Below, piece by piece: positions 8,601 through 20,600 of a DNA stretch of 27,556 bases. Below the pieces are notes generated by a model. It was not told where the DNA came from and did no database searches. It worked only from the letters and a program-made list of their open reading frames with translations. A program made the translations under genes and the position numbers. Where the stretch lies: positions 1 through 27,556 of the IMG/VR virus record IMGVR_UViG_3300013286_000046; one strand, given 5' to 3'. Positions within the stretch are counted from its first letter, which is position 1; each line of letters begins with the position of its first letter. The DNA comes from a virus.

Positions 8601-11600
8601 ACTTCATTTATAACTCCGGTTAAAATGATTCGCGGCCACGACGGCAGCCTGACATTAGCATACAATGACTATCGAGACGAATTGCTTTTAGAATTAGAAA
8701 AACGAATCTATAATAATATTAAATCGTCATATGATATTGATATATTTGATGTTGGTGCTATAATCCCAGGCTATTCAAGAGATACAGAATATACGTTATC
8801 TGAATTTAATCAAACACTTTCTCCAAATTTTTATAGTTGGATTACTATGGTCGGCGCAAATTTTACAAAGCCGCTATCATTTGATTTAACTAATGCATTT
8901 ACATATAATTTTAAAGGACACAGCGCACCTGACGGTCGAGGTATACCCGGTTATTGGAGAGGTATATTCCAATGGATGTATGATACTGATAGACCACATC
9001 TTTTTCCTTGGGAAATGTTAGGATTTTCAGAAAAACCAACATGGTGGATAAGTCTATACGGCCCTGCACCTTACACTAGTAATAACTTAGTCATGTGGAC
9101 CGATATAAGTTTAGGTGCAGTTCGAGAACCAGGTATGCCGGTCGTTTATAGATCCAATTATGCAAAACCGTTCTTGTTAGAGCATTTACCAGTAGATGAA
9201 TCTGGAAATTTAATTACGCCTATCCAAGCAAATATTGCGAAAGGCCCGTCAACCGCAGATACCAATTCTAATTTTGTATTCGGAGACAACAGTCCTGCTG
9301 AAGCCGCATGGCGTAAAAGTAGTTATTATCCATTCAGTGTAATTTCAACTGCAATGATTTTAAAACCTTCAAAAACATTTGGATTGACACTTGATAAATC
9401 TAGAATTGCAAGAAATCTTGCAGGTCAGCTAGTTAATACTGATACGAATCTTAGAATTCGTCCTGCTGATATGGCAATACCTAGCATTTATTCTAGCACG
9501 ACTCGAGTACAAACCAGTGGCATTATAAATTATATTGTCGATGATTTAGTACATGAAAATTTAAATTTTTATAATCAGTATCAATATTCTTTACAAAATT
9601 TACAAGTAAAATTAAGTTATAGAATTGGATCTTTTACAACAAAAAATAATTTTAATTTATTATTAGACAGTAAAAATCCAGCGTCAACCGGAAATTTATT
9701 TGTTCCGCCGGAGGACTATTCTATTATTTTTAATAGTTCTAGCCCTATTAAGAAATTATCTTACAGCGGTGTAGTTATAACTAAAACAGATACTGGGTTT
9801 GAAGTACAAGGTTACAGTTTATCAAGTCCTTATTTTAGTTATTATGCGTGGACACAAAGTGCTGGAGCAATAACCATTGGTGGTATTAGTTCTCCGTATG
9901 CGCAATGGACACCTGGACAACAATATACTACAGGCCAGATTTTATTTTATAATGGAATTTATTATAGAACTATAGCTAGTACTAATTCGGGCGATACCTT
10001 TAATTCACAATCGTTTAGTAAATTACCGGAATTACCGATATCTGGCGGAGTCACTGCTAGTTTTAGAAAATTATGGGATCGAACAAGTGCAATAACAATA
10101 CCGTATGGAACTGTTTTAAATTCAGTCCAGGAAGTTGTTGACTTTTTAACCGGATACGGGGAATGGTTAAAAGACCAGGGATTTGTATTTGAAGAATTCA
10201 ATAATAATTTAAGCGCAGTAAGCAATTGGGAAACTAGTGCAAAAGAATTTATGTTCTGGACTACACAAAACTGGTCTACTGCACAAAACTGGATAGACTG
10301 GGTACCTAACAAATTAATTCCAGCTGGAACTGTTGTCAAATACAACGACGTTTATTATAAAGCATTGGATGTACAAGCGGCATCTGCAACTTTTATAGCT
10401 AGTGATTTTTCAAAGATTACGGATATTAACAGTAGTGGCAATGCAGTAATTAGTCTAAGTCCTTCGGCGAATAGTCTAACATTTACGGCAGACATGGCAG
10501 TAGTTGACGATGTCAATAATACATTTAATCAATATGAAATTTTTAAGGTCGATGGCACTAGCCTACAACCGGCAGATTTAAATAGTATTCGCCAGGGAAA
10601 TACTATAAATTATATGCCTAGAGCAGGCGGAACAATTTATAATGCTAGTTTTTATCTAATACAAAAAGAACAAGTAGTAATCTTAAACAATACAACAATG
10701 TTTAATGATGTTGTTTACAATCCTACAAGCGGTTATAGACAAGAGCGTATTAAAGTAACCGCCTTTGTTGCAAGTCAATGGTTTGGCGGCTTTGAAGTTC
10801 CGGGCTTTATTTTTGATAGAGCCGAAGTTACTGAATGGAAACCTTATACAATATACTATCCTGGCGATATAGTTAAACAAGGACAGTTTTATCTTCAAGC
10901 AAATCCCGATGGTAAGGTTGTTCCAGGCACTGCAACTTTAGATACTAATCAATGGATGTTGTTAACTAGCAAACCTGAATCTAAATTAATACCTAACTGG
11001 AGTTATAAAGCCGGACAATTCACTGATTTTTATAATTTAGACGAAGATAATTTTGACACTGGTCAACAAAAAATAGCACAGCATTTAATCGGCTATCAGG
11101 ACCGCCAGTATCTAGATAATATTATACAAGATAAAGTAAGCGAGTTCCAATTTTATCAAGGATTTATTAAAGAAAAAGGCACACAAAATAGTCTTAACAA
11201 ATTATTTGATGTGCTAAGTGCTGACAATAAAGAAAGTTTAAATTTTTATGAAGAGTGGGCAATACGTGTAGGCCAATACGGTGCTAGCGATGCGTTCGAT
11301 ACTGTTGAATTTATCTTAGATGAAACAAGTTCCACTATTAATCCCCAAGGATTCCATTTAGTAAATCAAAACGATGAGTATTCAAGTAATTTTAATATAA
11401 ACCTGTTACCAAAAGATTTATATCTTGCACCATTAGGATACGATTCAAACCCATTTCCTTATAATAAAGAATTTACGCCGTTTTTAAGATCCGGTGGATA
11501 TGTGCAAGCTGATTCAACAGTTATACAACTGCCTTCGATAGATAGTTTAGCAACAGAGGATATCTCTAAGTATGCAGACGGCATGTTTATTTGGGTACCG

Positions 11601-14600
11601 TTTTATCAAACAAATTGGAATGTTTTTAGATTTACTAATAGCTTTTTTAATATTTCTGATGTAGTGCAATCGTCGACATCGTTATTGATAGAATTAAAAG
11701 ATACGCCTGTGGGATTAAACGCCGGCGATTATCTAGGTATATCTCAAGTATCGTTCGCTGGTTTCTTTAAAATACTAAGCATATCAAAAAATATTATTAC
11801 GGTCGATGCACCAAATGTTAAATTAACTAGCAATTTCACTCAGCAATCTCAAGCTGTGCTATTTCTTCTGTTGCCGGCAAAGACATCTAATATAGATAAT
11901 GCTAACGAGTTGATCAAATCCTTTATAACACCCGGCGATAAAATTTGGACTGACAACGATGGTACTGATCGGTGGGCAACTTGGCAATTACAACGAGCCT
12001 ATACAAAAAATGAAATTACAAATCAAGATAATGTATTAACAGAATTTAAATATGCAACCGAATGGGCGCCAAACACAACCTATACACTAGGAAGACTTCT
12101 TAAACATACAACTGGAAATTTAACTTCTGATACGACCTTTGTAATTACTGGTAATGTTTCTCCAGATACATTTGATCCTGATAAAGATAACGGATTTAAT
12201 ACGTCTACTGGAATATCGGCAACAACTATAATTGGCACAGGAGCAGGAGCAAGTTTTAATATTATAAAACAAACTTTAAAAGTCCGTGATTCTTCTAATA
12301 ATGTAGCTAGCACAAAAGTTACATTAACTATCACAGTTGCTAATGGCGGAGATAATTACTCTCTTTACGATGTAATAAAAATCTCTATACCTGTATATAC
12401 TGGCGCTACTACTAATAGCAGTAATGATGTAACATTGGTTATAAGAACCTCAGTGAACCCAACTAATGTTCTTTACTATTATACAAATTATTGGTTCACA
12501 TCGGGGTCTACTTTCACTAGCAATGTTTCTTTATTGACTTATGGATTAGACAATACTGGCAATACAATAATTCTGACAAATGCTAATCAATCTAACGTTT
12601 TAGCAATAAAAAATATTACACCGGATTCATTATCATCTTTTGGGCAAGTGATTGCAGTTACAAAAGCCGGTAACTTGGCAGTAATATATACTGCAAAAGG
12701 CCATGTAGGAACTTACATTAAGGTCAGCGGATCACAACCCTGGGAATTAAATCAAGTAATTGTCCAGCCATTTATTGCACAATCGAGTCCACTAAACATA
12801 AACCCAAACAGCATAAGTACGTTTGGAGAATCTTTAGCAGTGACTAATGATGGATCGTATCTTGCTGTAGGAAGTCCTAATGCCGGATACGCCAGTGTTA
12901 AAACTGATAACAGTACTGGAAATAAGATTTGTGATTCGGCTGGTATAGCCTCGACTAACAATGCAACTGGAGCAATTAGTTTATACCAAAAAGATACCTT
13001 TGGAAATTATAATTTAATTTTTACTTTTGTAACAGGAAACGACAGGGCAGGCGAACATTTTGGCGGAACTCTTGCTTTTGGCAAAGACACATTATTTGCA
13101 TCGGCTCAGGCAGCTGATGGTAGTTCACGAGTTTATACGACTCGATTAATCAGCGACAAATGGATATTTAACGCCACACCGATTACCGCAGGTTCTTATT
13201 CTACTGATTTTGGTAAATTAATAGTTGTATCGGATGATAATTCAACTGTGGCGATTTCGAGTCCACGTACTGGATCGGTTTACATATACACGCTAGGAAT
13301 ATCTGGATCATATATTTTAAGTAAAACAATTACAGATCCTAACGCATTAGAATCTGTAAACAATTTTGGGTTGACAATTATTAATGGCGGCTTTGGTTTT
13401 AAAAATAAAATTACAGACGTATTCAGCAATCAGCTCCAAAATATTTCAACCATAAATGGTACTGGAAACGGATTAACATTTAATCTTGGCGTAGATACTA
13501 ATGGTGTTATGTCTTCGGTGATACCGCAAAACGTTGGGACAAATTATCAAAATAACGATCGGGTAACAGTTATAAATCCACTCGGAACAGGAGCAGTATT
13601 ACAAGCTACCATACTTTCAGGCGGCACTGGTTATACTACATCAACAAATGTTCCAGTTGGATATGCTCCGCAAGTTGCAACAGCTAGTACTGGATTAATA
13701 CAAGGAAATGTATTCATTCCTACTAGTACCCCATCCGGTACGTTTGTTAGCGGCATGGCTATTGCAGGAACTAATCTTCCTGCTAACACTTCAATTTCAA
13801 ATGTTGACACTGTTACTGTTACCGGAGTTACTATTTCAGGATTTAATTTAAGTGTCGGCGGGCAAACATCGTCAGCCAAGGGTAATTTAGCCATCGGTAT
13901 GGTAATTACAGGCCCTGGCATTTCTGACAATACATATATTACCGACCAACAATCAGGAACATGGCTTATTAATAACAGTAACAATGTGTCTAACATCACT
14001 GTTACTGGTAAAAAATACGATTTAAATAACGACTATACAATTCAGTATAAAGGATATGTAGTTGTTAATACGTTAACAGTACCAGTTGTAATTTCTCCAG
14101 ATACCAACGGCACGACTTCTACGTTATCGTTGACAGCTTTTCCAACTTCTCCAATTGTAGTTGGAACCCGCCTTACAGGAACTGGTACAGGAATCGCAAC
14201 AGTTTCAAACCCATTAGGTAATGTGGCAACTCAACAACAAGTAATTAGCACAGTTGGTACTATAACATTTCTTAACTCGACTGGCGGCAGCGGCCCGTTG
14301 AATACATTCACTACCTATACTAATATAACTGGAACAGCTCCTGTAGTAACTGCAACACAAACTAATACACAAACTTTTGTGTCAACATCGTCCATTAATG
14401 CAAACATATTGACTGTGGTATCAATAGCTTCGGGAACTATCGATATAGGATATGTATTAACAGGAACCAGTGTCATAGCTGGAACATATATTGTTTCTAA
14501 ATTATCAGGATCTGGTGCAGGATCTACTTGGATTGTTAGCCAGGAACATATTAATAGACAGTCGAATGCAGGCGATATCACGGGCACATTAAATTCCATT

Positions 14601-17600
14601 ACAGTCGGCAATACCAATACTATGATAGTGGGATTACCGATCGTGTTTGCAACATCATTTGGCGGAATTGTAGCGTCAACTACATATTATATTACAAAAT
14701 TAATAGATAATACTCATATCTCGATCGGAACAACGGTCGGCGCAACTTCTGATGTAGGATTAAGTATTGCAAATGGACTATCAACTTTTACAGTCAATGG
14801 TAGTCTAGTTCCGATAGTTGGAACTTATCAAGGAGTTACCCAGCGTTCTGGGTCTAGTACTTCCGGAACTGGTGCAACATTTATTGTTTCACGTTCCGGA
14901 CTAACACCGTTGTATTCAGATAATAATGCTACGGCTATTACTTTATTATCTCCAGGAACTGGTTATAAGATAGGAGACACGATTACTATTGGTGGAAATG
15001 CATTGGGCGGAGCTCTTACTACTAACGATTTAACGTTTACTATTAATCGTTCGATAAATGCTACAATGACTGCAAAAATTACAGGAATGACAGCATTTGC
15101 TAGCACAGCATTTCCAATAGGTGCATCGTTCACTGCACTAAATTTAACTGGGTTGTTATATCAGGATAATGCAACTTCAGTCACGGTTCTTGATTATATA
15201 GGACTTGACGGAAATCCAACAACTGCGGCTGGCACATATACTGGATTCCGATATTCGATAGTTGGCGGAAGTATACCAGTTAATGGAAATGTTGCCGACA
15301 TTACTACACAGAATATTGGAATACTTACTTATAATAATGTATCGCAATCGGCCACTTCTGGAACTGGAACTAATGCGGTATTTAATGTTTCAATCTCGGG
15401 AAACACAACTGTATACAAAAATTATACTACAATTACTGTTGTAAGTCAGGGCGGCCAGTATGCTGTTAATGACACCATTACAATACCAGGAACTAGCTTG
15501 GGCGGATCTAGCCCATTAAACGATTTACAATTTACTGTTGCGACCGCTCCAACATTACCTGAAGGCACGGTAGTTACTGCAAATATTGATGCAACCACAT
15601 GGACAATTAATAAAAGTTATTCATTAGGGACTACGGAATTTCCTGTTACAGTAACCGGATCGCAAACATTATTAACTGTAACTGGAATTAATACTGGAAC
15701 TATTAAAGCAGGCCAATATATTATTGGTGCCGGCGTTACATCTAGCACTACTATTTTATCCGGTAGCGGTAATTCTTGGTACTTGGATAAAAATTTCCAA
15801 GCAGGAACTGCTACAAATGCAATTCCTCTTATATCAGCTTATCCGGTAACGCAAGTTATTGGAAATATAACAGGAACACCGGGCTCAGGATTGACTGTTG
15901 ATATTACAGCATCTAGCGGAGTAGTTACATCGGTTAAAATAAATAATCCTGGCATTAATTATAATTCAACAGATCAGTTAGTAATTGTTAGCGGTAACAA
16001 TAATGCAAAAATTACTTCACAGTCTTCTTTAGTAATAACTTCGGGCACTCCTTATTTCGATCCTGTTACTAATCCTAATCCTGTATATGGATATTCTAGT
16101 TTAACAGCTCAATCTGGCGGCAAACTTGTATTAGATTTCTTACAAACTCCAGGTACATTTTTTATTGGGCAACAGCTCACTATCAGCGGTGGCATTAATG
16201 CTGGATCTGTTGGAAACATAACCGGATATACTAAAACATTAAACATCAATCCTAGCACAAGTAAAAATAATGGAGCTTTATATACTGTTTATGTAACAGC
16301 AGTTAGTACTATAAGTAATCCGTCGTATACCAACTCGGCTAAACAATCTACCATGTTGACTTTGAGTCTAACACCGGACGGCCCTGCGATTTCAGTAACA
16401 CCTGGTTTAATAAATTCATCCATTGATCCACTAATCATTACAGCATACTATCCAGGAGTTAGTTCAAATGGTATTGTTAAATTAACCAGTATTAATACAA
16501 CACAATCTACCAATACTGATTTTGGAGTTAGCGTGGATGTATCAAGCGACGGTGAATACCTTGCAATAGGATCTAATTTGTATTCTGAAGAATATACTAA
16601 TCAAGGAAAGGTGTCTATATTCCAGAAAGGAACATCATTATATACCTTATACCAAACACTATCCAGCCCAACTCCAATAGCTGGTGATTTCTTCGGATCT
16701 AAAATTGCGTTCATGAACGACTACAAAACGATTGTAGTTTACAGTGCCGGCTCCGGCAATTCAACAACATCTACTTTTGATACGGCTACAACAACATTTG
16801 ATTTGAATTCAATGTCTATCAAGGATAAAATTGTTTCCTCTGGAAAAGTAATTGTATTTGATAGATACAATACAACTTGGATTTGCGGTGAAGTTTTAGA
16901 TACTAACAACGGATCTTTAGACGGATATGGAGTTGGATTCGCGGTGGCTAACAATCGTATTATTATCGGGGCTCCTAATGCACTTGACGGTTTATTATTA
17001 TTGCCAACTGGTCGAGTATATGTTTATGAAAAATCTCCAAACACATACAGCTGGTTACCAATACAGAAACAAACTAATGTTCCAGATTTAAGAAAAATTA
17101 AAAAAGCATATTTGTATAATAGAGTCTCTTCAGTACTAATTAAACATTTAGATATTATTGATCCTTATTATGGATATATTGCAGGGCCTGCAGATCAGGA
17201 AATTAGTTTTAAAACTTTCTATGATCCTGCTATCTATTCATATTATAATACCACAGTTTATAATACAAACACATTGCCTGCTAATGTCGATGTTGGCCAA
17301 GCCTGGAATACACAATATGTTGGCAAATTATGGTGGGATTTAAGAACTGCTAAATTTGTCGATAATCATTCTTCGGATCTAGTCTATAGAAATAGCACAC
17401 TTAATACGCTGATTACTGGCGCAAGTATCGATGTATATGAATGGGTTGAAACCACGTATCTTCCAAGCCAGTGGGCTTCTCTTGCAGATACTGTGTCGGG
17501 CCTTTCGATAGGCATTAGCGGCAAACCGATTTATGGAGACAATATTTACAGCGCCAAGCAAGTGTATAATTCTTATACAGGTGCCATTGATAATACATAT

Positions 17601-20600
17601 TATTTCTGGGTCAAGAATACAATTATTAAACCAGAAATAATCACCAGAAAAATTAGTGCCGCATCGGTAGCAAATCTGATTAAAAATCCACGAGGTGACG
17701 GTTATTCTTTCTTAAGTTTAACAGGAACTGATTCGTTTAGTTTGTCTAATACTCAACATTTATTAAAAAATAAAGATGTGGTATTAGCTATTGAATATTG
17801 GAAAATAGACAATACTTCACAAAACATACATAATCAATGGAAATTAGTTAGCGATAATCCGGATACACAATTACCAGCATCTATTGAACAAAAATGGTTT
17901 GACAGCTTATGTGGGAAAGATCAAGCTGATCGCATTGTACCCGATTTAAATCAACCGCCTAAACTACGTTATGGAATTGAAAATCGTCCAAGACAAAGTA
18001 TGTTTGTTAATCGATTTGAAGCATTAAAACAATTTGTTGAACAAGTTAATTTAATGTTAATTAGTAATCCAATAGTGGAACAAAAACCTAACGGTTTAAC
18101 AGATTTAGAAAGCTATGATACTGAACCAACTGCGGTATCTGGATTATATGATACCACACAAGATACTAATGCTGAATTACAGTATGTAAGTGTAAATTAT
18201 ATTAAAACACCAACAATTTTACCAATTATTTTAAATGGTATAATCACAGGTATTAATATTGTTAATGCAGGATCTGGATATCTAGTAGCACCAACTGTTA
18301 CTATAAGTGGCGTTGGTAGAGATGCAAAAATTCTACTGTCTATTAACTCTACCGGAGAAATCACCGGAGCAACTATTAGCTCGGGAGGAAAAGGATATGT
18401 TGATACATCTACTATTATAACTGTTCGACCATTTAGTGTTTTAGTACATCAAGACGCCGATGCTAACAAAAATTGGAGTATCTATGGATACGATCCTATT
18501 AAGAAATCTTGGAATAGAACACGTACTCAGAATTTTGATGTTCGTATTTTCTGGACTAAAGTTGATTGGTATGGATCAGTTGCTAATAACACCACAGGTA
18601 TAACACAAACATATAATCAATATAGCATCATTGATTTTGCAGTTGACACTTACAGTGATTTAAATTCTATAGATCCTGCGATAGGGCAAACTGTGAAAGT
18701 CCGTACTACGGGCAAAGGCGGCTGGCAATTATTGCGTTGTATTGCTCCAAGCATAAGCACAGACTGGACACAAAGTTATCAAGTTGTGGGCATCGAAAAC
18801 GGTACAATACAATTAAGCAATAGTTTATATAATTATACCCAGAACAAAGTTGGATACGATGGATTTTTGTATGATAATGCTGGCTACGATTTTAGCGCAT
18901 CCAAAGAACTACGTATTATACTTAATGCATTAAAAGATAAAATATTAACAGATACTCTACGAAAGGATTATCTAGATTTATTCTTCGCCAGCATACGATA
19001 TGCATTTACTGAACAAACATATATTGATTGGGCTTTTAAAACTAGTTTTGTACAAGCTCAACATAATCTGGGACGGTTAAAACAAACTGTAGTTTATGCA
19101 AATGACAATCTGGTTGATTTTCAAAATTATGTAAATGAAGTAACTCCTTATAGAACTACTGTAAGAGAATATGTGGACAACTACGAAGCGATCGATACTA
19201 GTGCTAGCATGATGAGTGACTTCGATTTGCCAGTGACCTATTCCTTAACTGGAAATCGGGTTATTGACACTAGGATCGAAAACGGAAAATTGTTTGCAAA
19301 TGATTTAACTACATTACAAACTTATCCTTGGAAAAACTGGAACGATAATTTAGGATTTATCTTAGAAGATATTGCTATAATTTCAGGAGGATCGGGATAT
19401 CTTTCAGCACCAGAAGTTATTATACAAAGCAAATCTGGAACTGGCGCAGTGGCAAAAGCATTTATTGCCAACGGTTCTGTAAACAGAATTGTAATTTTAA
19501 AGAACGGTTCTGGTTATTTGGAAGCTCCGACTATAATATTAAATGGCGGCTTACCACATAAATCAACTACGGGTGCTCGTGTAACTGCAATTATTGGTAG
19601 GAGTATAATTAGATCTAGTTTAATTAAAATGAAATTTGACAGAGTTAATCAAAAATATTTTGCAATTAAATTAGATCAAACAGAAACATTTACGGGTACA
19701 GGCGGGCAAATACAATTTCCGCTGTTGTGGGCACCCGATATAAAGATTGGTCAAAGTACCGTTACAGTTGATAATCTAATACAACTACGCGAAACATATT
19801 CATTATCGATTAAAAAATCAACTACAGCCGGATACACACAATATTCAGGTGTAATTACATTTAACAATGCTCCGGCTAAAGGAAAAACGATTGTTGTAAG
19901 TTATATCAAAGATATTTCTTTATTAGAAGCGCAAGATCGTATACAATTCTTTTATGATCCTGGAGTTGGCTCGCTAGGAAAAGATTTATCACAATTAATG
20001 ACAGGTGTTGATTACGGCGGCGTACAACTTGTCGGAATAGGATACGATGCTCCTCGAGGTTGGGGAAGCACTGGATTCATGAATGATTTATGGGATTCTT
20101 ACGAAGAAACTTATAGTAATTATGCCATTGCAGTTACTCCAGAAACAATAGCATCCCCGGTATTTACATTACCATATACTCCTCCCGTATATACTAATTT
20201 AAACATTTATTATACCGAACGGTTATTTAAAACTTATATTTCTGACGGAACAACTACAATTTATCAAGGAAATCCGTATTTTAATCAACTAGTAGTATCG
20301 GCAACTATCAGTAAAAAGATTCAAAACGTTTCAACAACTGCAACTAGTACATCTTCGGTTACAGTTACAGTTACTGGAACCCGTGCAGTTTACAACTATC
20401 TATACGGCCCAACTAATAATTTGACAGTAGGGAAACCAGTAAAATTTATTTCAGCAGTTGTTGGCGGCTTAGTACTAAATCAAACTTACTACATTAAGAG
20501 TATTATAGATAGTAATACATTCACAATTACTTCTGCTATAGTAAACGGCCAACCGGATGTTACAACTAGTGTAACAACACAAAGTGTAGCAACAATGAGT

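Larger units (their letters stand above)
13411..16505 (+). other. Mosaic insert of about 1030 residues inside the beta-propeller
   Basis: Residues about 2591-3622 contain no FG-GAP motif. They are built from Gly/Ser/Thr/Asn-rich beta modules. Family 1 copies lie near 13455, 14850, 15351 and 15867. Family 2 copies (T-x-x-[VI]-G-x-x-[IL]-x-G-x-x-[VI] followed by a S-G-x-W-x-[VI] strand) lie near 13740, 13880, 14130, 14400 and 15660, and one family 3 copy lies at 14598. Codon and base use look like the flanks by eye, so the insert is either old in this lineage or came from similar AT-rich phages. It ends shortly before the next FG-GAP motif, TDFGVSVDV, at 16515. Confidence 0.65.

Noticed and set aside
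13631-13999. Minus-strand open frames within the giant gene and fibre gene (for example this one, 122 codons)
   Set aside because: They are mirror frames of Thr/Val/Gly-rich repeats on the coding strand, with no ribosome binding site pattern and no recognisable domain. All real genes are on the + strand.
15262-15444. Short + strand frame inside the giant gene in another frame (60 codons)
   Set aside because: It overlaps the well-conserved family 1 module, lacks a convincing ribosome binding site and encodes a Leu/Ile-rich low-complexity peptide typical of a shadow frame.
15938-15945. AATAAATA, identical to the candidate late promoter before gene 6
   Set aside because: It lies deep inside the giant gene with no gene start after it; taken as a chance match, and it lowers confidence in the motif on its own.
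13411-16505. The propeller insert as a transposon or intein
   Set aside because: No transposase, homing endonuclease or intein splice motifs, no stop codons, and the sequence encodes structural beta modules of the same style as the flanks.
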